The notes beneath the pieces were generated by a model. That model was not told where the DNA came from and made no database searches. It saw only the letters and a list, made by a program, of their open reading frames with translations. A stretch of 11,203 nt of DNA from an uncultured Burkholderiales bacterium (GTDB lineage: Bacteria; Pseudomonadota; Gammaproteobacteria; Burkholderiales; Burkholderiaceae_D): the NCBI GenBank assembly GCA_903904635.1, contig CAIVDH010000149.1:1-11203 (forward strand), written 5' to 3'. The translations under genes were made by a program, and so were the position numbers. Position 1 is the stretch's first letter. The number at the start of each line of letters is the position of its first letter. Of the stretch, positions 7,361-11,203 are shown piece by piece.

Positions 7361-7410
7361 TTTTTTGCTGAATTATTTACTGAATTTTTTAAAAAAATAG
7401 AGAGACATTT

Positions 7411-8589
7411 ATGAGCGAAGCAAAGTTTGTTTGGGAAGATCCCTTGTTACTTGAGCAGCAACTGACAGAAGAAGAGCGCATGGTGCGCGATGCCGCTGCG
7501 GTGTATTGTCAGCAAAAACTGATGCCGCGTGTGTTGGATGCATTTCGTAATGAACAAACCGATATCGGTATTTTTCGTGAGATGGGTGAGCTGGGATTAC
7601 TGGGTCCAACGATACCGGCTGAGTATGGTGGTGCCGGCCTTAACTATGTCAGCTATGGATTAATTGCGCGTGAAGTTGAGCGTGTGGATTCTGGCTATCG
7701 CTCCATGATGAGTGTGCAAAGCTCACTGGTGATGGTGCCTATTTTTGAATTTGGCACCGAAGCACAAAAGCAAAAATATTTGCCCAAGCTGGCTACGGGC
7801 GAATGGATAGGTTGCTTTGGTCTGACTGAGCCGGATCACGGATCAGACCCGGGTGGTATGGTCACGCGCGCTAAAAAAGTTGATGGCGGCTACAGCATGA
7901 CCGGCTCGAAAATGTGGATTACAAATAGTCCGTTGGCTGATGTGTTTGTGGTGTGGGCCAAAGATGATGAAGGCAAAATTCGCGGCTTCATATTGGAAAA
8001 AGGCTGGAAAGGTTTAACCACGCCCAAGATACATGGCAAGGTAGGTCTGCGCGCTTCTACTACTGGCGAAATCGTGATGGATGGTGTGTTTGTTCCGGAA
8101 GAAAATGCGTTTCCTGAAGTACGCGGTTTAAAGGGGCCGTTCACTTGTTTAAATTCTGCGCGCTACGGTATTGCCTGGGGCGCTGTGGGTGCAGCGGAAT
8201 TTTGCTGGCATACCGCACGTCAGTACACGCTGGACCGTAAACAGTTTGGCCGGCCCCTGGCTGCAACGCAGCTGGTGCAGAAAAAACTGGCTGACATGCA
8301 AACAGAAATTACGCTGGCATTGCAAGGTTGCTTGCGATTGGGGCGCATGAAAGATGAAGGCACTGATGCAGTAGAGATCACATCCATCATGAAACGTAAT
8401 TCATGCGGCAAGGCGCTCGATATTGCGCGGGTCGCACGCGATATGTTGGGCGGCAATGGCATTAGCGATGAATACGGTGTGATACGTCATCTGGTTAATC
8501 TGGAAGTGGTCAATACCTATGAGGGTACGCATGATATTCATGCGCTCATATTGGGTCGCGCGCAGACCGGCATACAAGCTTTCTTCTGA
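7411..8589 (+). CDS. gcdH: Glutaryl-CoA dehydrogenase (decarboxylating type)
   Basis: A 392-residue FAD-dependent acyl-CoA dehydrogenase that oxidises and decarboxylates glutaryl-CoA to crotonyl-CoA and CO2. The family hallmarks are clear: [19 protein letters not shown] at 88-104, [16 protein letters not shown] for flavin binding, [17 protein letters not shown], and the C-terminal [15 protein letters not shown]. The catalytic base is E371. E90, R97, S98 and Y370 match positions that, in human GCDH, bind the glutaryl carboxylate and distinguish decarboxylating from non-decarboxylating enzymes. The FAD partner would pass electrons to ETF, not encoded here. It follows the enamidase-like gene after a 50-base AT-rich gap with a weak GAGAG site at 7400-7404. 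Its stop is 6 bases before the CoA-transferase ATG, a pairing often seen for glutarate catabolism. Confidence 0.94.
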   Translation: MSEAKFVWEDPLLLEQQLTEEERMVRDAAAVYCQQKLMPRVLDAFRNEQTDIGIFREMGELGLLGPTIPAEYGGAGLNYVSYGLIAREVERVDSGYRSMMSVQSSLVMVPIFEFGTEAQKQKYLPKLATGEWIGCFGLTEPDHGSDPGGMVTRAKKVDGGYSMTGSKMWITNSPLADVFVVWAKDDEGKIRGFILEKGWKGLTTPKIHGKVGLRASTTGEIVMDGVFVPEENAFPEVRGLKGPFTCLNSARYGIAWGAVGAAEFCWHTARQYTLDRKQFGRPLAATQLVQKKLADMQTEITLALQGCLRLGRMKDEGTDAVEITSIMKRNSCGKALDIARVARDMLGGNGISDEYGVIRHLVNLEVVNTYEGTHDIHALILGRAQTGIQAFF

Positions 8590-8595
8590 TTGTTT

Positions 8596-9813
8596 ATGCG
8601 CGGCGCACTCGACGGCATCACCGTACTGGATTTGTCACGCATACTGGCCGGACCCTGGTCGACGCAGAATCTGGCAGATCTGGGTGCCGACGTAATCAAG
8701 GTAGAGCGCCCCGGTGCGGGTGACGATACGCGTAGTTGGGGCCCGCCATTTGTAGAGCATGCAGATGGCGCGGGTCGCGATGCGGCATATTTTTTCTGCG
8801 CCAATCGCAACAAGCGTTCCCTCACTTTAGATTTCACACAAGCAGCCGGCATAGCTGTATTGCACAAGCTGATAAAAAAAGCGGATGTGCTGGTTGAAAA
8901 TTACAAAGTCGGCGGCCTGAAAAAATACGGCCTTGATTACGCAACGCTCGCAGCAATCAACCCCAAACTAATTTACTGCTCCATCACCGGCTTTGGTCAG
9001 GATGGCCCGTATGCCGAGCGCCCGGGTTATGACGCATTGATACAGGCGATGGGTGGCCTGATGAGCATTACCGGTGAACCCGATAGCGTGCCCGGTGGTG
9101 GCCCGCAAAAAGTCGGCGTAGCGGTAGTGGACATACTCACGGGTTTATATGCCACCAACGCGATACTCGCAGCGCTGTATCACCGCACGCGCACTGAGCA
9201 AGGCCAATATATTGATATTGCTTTGTTAGACGTGCAGGTGGCCGCCTTGGCGAATCAGGGTGGTAATTATCTGCTGGCAGGCAAAGTACCGGCACGTATG
9301 GGAAGTGCCCATCCGACTATCGTGCCTTATCAGCCATTTGCCTGCGCAGACGGCTACGTAATGCTGGCCATCGGTAACGATAGTCAGTTCGCCAGTTTCT
9401 GCCGTGCCGCAGGCAGAGCGGAAATCGCCAGCGATGTGAAATTTTCAAACAATGCGGCGCGTGTGCAAAATCGTGTGGCGCTGTTGGCTTTACTTGAGCC
9501 TGTGATGCTGATGCAGTCGATAGACAAATGGTGTCAGCTCGCCGAACAGGCCAGCTTTCCCTGTGGCCCGATTAACACTATAGACCGCGTCTTTGCCGAT
9601 CCGCAGGTGCAGGCGCGCGGCATGCAAGTGAGCATGACATCACCTATGTATGGCGAGCTTGATCTGGTGGGCAGCCCGATTCGTTTAAGTGCAACCCCAG
9701 TGAGCTATCGGCATGCGCCTCCAGCGCTGGGTGCAGATACGGAGGCGGTGTTGCAGGAGTTGGGACTCAGTCTGGACGATCTGGCTGATCTGAGGAAAAG
9801 CGGCGCGATTTGA
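8596..9813 (+). CDS. CaiB/BaiF family (class III) CoA-transferase, probable glutarate CoA-transferase
   Basis: A 405-residue class III CoA-transferase. The N-terminus LDGITVLDLSRILAGPW, the segment GADVIKVERPGAGDDTR at 30-46, NRNKRSLTLDF at 70-80, and GFGQDGPYAERPGYD at 132-146 are standard. The probable nucleophilic aspartate that carries the acyl group is D179 in GVAVVDILTGLYA. The C-terminus ends in LGLSLDDLADLRKSGAI, the normal finish, so the gene is complete. Position directly after gcdH suggests it makes glutaryl-CoA from glutarate using a donor such as succinyl-CoA, as for human SUGCT; this is inferred, and other dicarboxylates are possible. ATG 8596 is preferred because the protein then starts MRGALDG as in relatives; TTG 8590 is in frame and would add two residues. 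No clear ribosome binding site is visible, and the 6-base spacing suggests coupling to gcdH. It is the last gene of the operon. Confidence 0.92.
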   Translation: MRGALDGITVLDLSRILAGPWSTQNLADLGADVIKVERPGAGDDTRSWGPPFVEHADGAGRDAAYFFCANRNKRSLTLDFTQAAGIAVLHKLIKKADVLVENYKVGGLKKYGLDYATLAAINPKLIYCSITGFGQDGPYAERPGYDALIQAMGGLMSITGEPDSVPGGGPQKVGVAVVDILTGLYATNAILAALYHRTRTEQGQYIDIALLDVQVAALANQGGNYLLAGKVPARMGSAHPTIVPYQPFACADGYVMLAIGNDSQFASFCRAAGRAEIASDVKFSNNAARVQNRVALLALLEPVMLMQSIDKWCQLAEQASFPCGPINTIDRVFADPQVQARGMQVSMTSPMYGELDLVGSPIRLSATPVSYRHAPPALGADTEAVLQELGLSLDDLADLRKSGAI

Positions 9814-9998
9814 ATTCGCCATTATTAAATTTTGTAATTCATAGCAAACTAACGAACAAAACTGCGGAAAAATTTTGCAGGCTATTGCTTGCCGCTTTCC
9901 CAAATAACGGCAAATACTCACCCTCATCCTGCGGCGAGATTTTGCCAGTTAAATCCATAATCGGCTGTTTTCCCGTCTTAATCTCACCCAATCCCCAG

Positions 9999-10014
9999 TG
10001 GTATGAAATTTGCT
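9999..10014 (+). promoter_or_regulatory. Candidate sigma-54 (-24/-12) promoter
   Basis: TGGTATG, four bases, TTGCT: the GG (10000-10001) and GC (10012-10013) doublets are separated by exactly 10 bases, as sigma-54 promoters require. It matches TGGCACG-N4-TTGCW except for two C-to-T changes in the -24 block. Transcription would start near 10025, giving a leader of about 20 bases that still contains the GGGGAG site before ATG 10044. No enhancer-binding site is recognised upstream. Confidence 0.5.
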
Positions 10015-10030
10015 GTTAATACTATTTTTA

Positions 10031-10036
10031 GGGGAG
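10031..10036 (+). promoter_or_regulatory. Ribosome binding site of the hypothetical gene
   Basis: GGGGAG at 10031-10036 lies 7 bases before ATG 10044. It fixes the start and supports this being a real gene despite its low-complexity protein. Confidence 0.7.
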
Positions 10037-10043
10037 AGCATAA

Positions 10044-10985
10044 ATGAACACCATCAGTTCTTCAGTCACGCTTGGATTGCAATCTAGCTTTTTAAATACG
10101 CGAGCAGCGTCTAAAGTTAGCAATAATCAGCAAATGGCAATTGAATCGGTTCTTAAAGATTTCAATCCTGAAAAGCTATCAACAGCAGATGCGAAAAAAA
10201 TTACCTCTGCCCTCAAAAAATTAGGTGTGGAGCCCGGGCCCGAGCTAGAAGCTACCATGAGCGCTAAGGGTTTTGATGCCCGTAAGGTAGGCGAACTTGC
10301 TTTTGGTCGTGCGCAGCAAACTCATAACAATAACGGTCAGGGCAAAGCTGCTTCTGCAATTCAAAGTGCGCTGGCTGAATTCAAAGATATGATGGCTGCA
10401 GTGACAGACTCATCAGGCGAGGCTACGAAAGCGACATCGGCGAAAGATGCGAAAGCAGCGGCTGATGCATTTATGAATACCTTGTTTTCAGCAATCAAAT
10501 CACAAGAGCAGGCAAATAAATCACCTGTAAACACAAAAACGAATGCAGATACTAAGGCTGCTGAAGTTGAAGCCGACCGTGGACCAAAACCTGAAGTAAG
10601 CGACGGCAAGATGGCACGCCCTGAAGGCGCTCCTCCCGGTGGTTCTCTGCCAAGCGGCCCACCTTCGGGTGGTGGTGGCGGTGGATCTGGAAAAACTGCT
10701 TATGCAGATTCAGCATCGGCGATTGCAGAGTATCTGAAAAAATTAATTAAAGAATTTAATGCTGATACAGCAGTATCAACAAGTGCGGCCTCTTCGAGTT
10801 CTGCGTCTGCAAGTGCATCATCGACTACTGGCTTTGGTAGCGTTGTAAATAGTGTAAATAATTTATTTGCGAAAAATGGAATCGCCACAAGCACATCAGC
10901 TGTGACAAATTTTTTACAAATTTTGCAAAGCAAGATGCAGGAAAATGCATCAACTACAGGAAATTTCGTAGACGCGCAGGTCTGA
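10044..10985 (+). CDS. Hypothetical Ala/Ser-rich protein with Pro/Gly linker
   Basis: A 313-residue protein whose family I do not recognise. Residues 1-20 (MNTISSSVTLGLQSSFLNTR) are Ser/Thr-rich with no hydrophobic signal core. Residues about 30-95 look helical, with alternating charged and Ala/Leu positions (VLKDFNPEKLSTADAKKITSALKKLG, then GFDARKVGELAFG). A second Ala-rich, Lys-rich helical stretch spans about 105-160. Residues about 190-217 form a Pro/Gly linker ending in a run of Gly. The C-terminal third has a helix (IAEYLKKLIKEFN), a Ser/Ala run near 245-262, and a final helix (VTNFLQILQSKMQ). There is no Cys, and no enzymatic motif is visible. Absence of a cleavable signal with such composition would fit an intracellular or a type III/flagellar-type exported protein, but that is speculation. 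It has its own promoter candidate, ribosome binding site and terminator, so it is a separate unit from the operon. Confidence 0.75.
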   Translation: MNTISSSVTLGLQSSFLNTRAASKVSNNQQMAIESVLKDFNPEKLSTADAKKITSALKKLGVEPGPELEATMSAKGFDARKVGELAFGRAQQTHNNNGQGKAASAIQSALAEFKDMMAAVTDSSGEATKATSAKDAKAAADAFMNTLFSAIKSQEQANKSPVNTKTNADTKAAEVEADRGPKPEVSDGKMARPEGAPPGGSLPSGPPSGGGGGGSGKTAYADSASAIAEYLKKLIKEFNADTAVSTSAASSSSASASASSTTGFGSVVNSVNNLFAKNGIATSTSAVTNFLQILQSKMQENASTTGNFVDAQV

Positions 10986-11042
10986 AAATATATAAACCTT
11001 AAAGTTAAAGCGTGCCTCTATAAAGCGCGCAGAATTATCGTG

Positions 11043-11065
11043 CTAGTCATTTGCAAAATGGCTAG
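11043..11065 (+). terminator. First hairpin of a tandem terminator region
   Basis: CTAGTCATTT (11043-11052) pairs with AAATGGCTAG (11056-11065) as a 10-bp stem with one G-T wobble and a three-base GCA loop. No T-run follows directly, so alone it would be a poor intrinsic terminator; it may protect the 3' end of the message. It begins 58 bases after the hypothetical gene. Confidence 0.5.
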
Positions 11066-11068
11066 TGC

Positions 11069-11098
11069 AAAATCCAGCTAATTAGCTGGATTTTTTTT
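11069..11098 (+). terminator. Strong intrinsic terminator
   Basis: An 11-bp perfect stem (11069-11079 with 11084-11094, core TCCAGCT/AGCTGGA) with an AATT loop is followed by a T-run to 11098 and a second T-run after one GT. The A-tract at the 5' foot makes it potentially bidirectional. It ends transcription of the hypothetical gene. Confidence 0.85.
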
Positions 11099-11203
11099 GT
11101 CTTTTTTTTTGCTAATGCACCAAGATTTAAAAGTTAGTTGTTTTAGATTTTTAACTTCATGGTTGATTTCATCCGAAGAAAAAAATAATGTGTGTTCATA
11201 CAA

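Larger units (their letters stand above)
9814..10043. other. Intergenic region between the operon and the hypothetical gene
   Basis: A 230-base stretch with no convincing gene. No strong terminator for the operon is seen. The + strand frame from TTG 9810 (69 codons) overlaps the CoA-transferase stop, lacks a ribosome binding site and reads as non-coding. The - strand is open without a stop from about 10017 down to TGA at 9841-9839, and includes the translated phrase LTGKISPQDEGEY; this may be a decayed dispersed repeat or a short unrecognised ORF. The distal end carries the sigma-54-like promoter and ribosome binding site of the next gene. Confidence 0.6.

Noticed and set aside
7361..7410. 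AT-rich gap with repeated CTGAATT and a T6A7 block before gcdH, as an internal promoter or terminator
   Set aside because: No stable hairpin with GC content and no convincing -35/-10 pair; it could be an AT-rich spacer only.
9810..10019. 69-codon + strand ORF starting at TTG 9810
   Set aside because: It overlaps the CoA-transferase stop, has no ribosome binding site, no family resemblance, and overlaps the promoter of the next gene.
11110..11203. Possible promoter or start of another gene at the right edge
   Set aside because: A TTGATT at 11163 has only a poor -10 partner and no start codon with ribosome binding site is visible before the end.
1..11203. CRISPR arrays, tRNA/rRNA genes, insertion sequences or phage defence genes
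   Set aside because: No regularly spaced repeats, RNA gene signatures, transposase-like proteins or terminal inverted repeats were seen on either strand.

Overview
The window is bacterial accessory or catabolic DNA of about 50% GC, with every convincing gene on the + strand. Gene style (Liv-type ABC operon with a fused LivH-LivM permease, glutaryl-CoA dehydrogenase beside a CaiB-family CoA-transferase, AA_synth/DUF1185 proteins) suggests a betaproteobacterium, perhaps in Burkholderiales/Oxalobacteraceae. That taxonomic guess rests on protein character and codon use only.

Positions 1-9813 look like one long operon with very short or overlapping junctions. It starts with the tail of a gene whose C-terminus resembles AA_synth (DUF1185), followed by a complete AA_synth gene. 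Then comes a full branched-chain-type ABC importer: periplasmic binding protein, fused LivHM permease, LivG and LivF ATPases. Four enzymes follow: a Tat-exported nicotinamidase-like hydrolase, an amidohydrolase closely resembling enamidase of nicotinate fermentation, a decarboxylating-type glutaryl-CoA dehydrogenase, and a class III CoA-transferase.

Together the enzymes suggest a route for nicotinamide, nicotinate or a related pyridine or cyclic amide. An exported amidase would remove the carboxamide nitrogen and the ABC importer would take up the substrate. Ring hydroxylation and reduction would be encoded elsewhere. Enamidase would open the reduced ring to 2-formylglutarate, which would be converted to glutarate by an unassigned step. 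The CoA-transferase would activate glutarate and GcdH would give crotonyl-CoA plus CO2. The AA_synth proteins have no assigned reaction and are candidates for the missing step. This pathway is an inference from gene content; the family calls are strong, the substrate is not proven.

Positions 9814-10043 are a 230-base gap without a convincing gene. It holds a good sigma-54-type (-24/-12) promoter candidate, and possibly a remnant of a dispersed intergenic repeat. It precedes an unrelated 313-residue Ala/Ser-rich hypothetical gene (10044-10985) with a Pro/Gly-rich linker. A hairpin pair with T-tracts terminates that gene (11043-11098). The last ~105 bases hold no recognisable gene.
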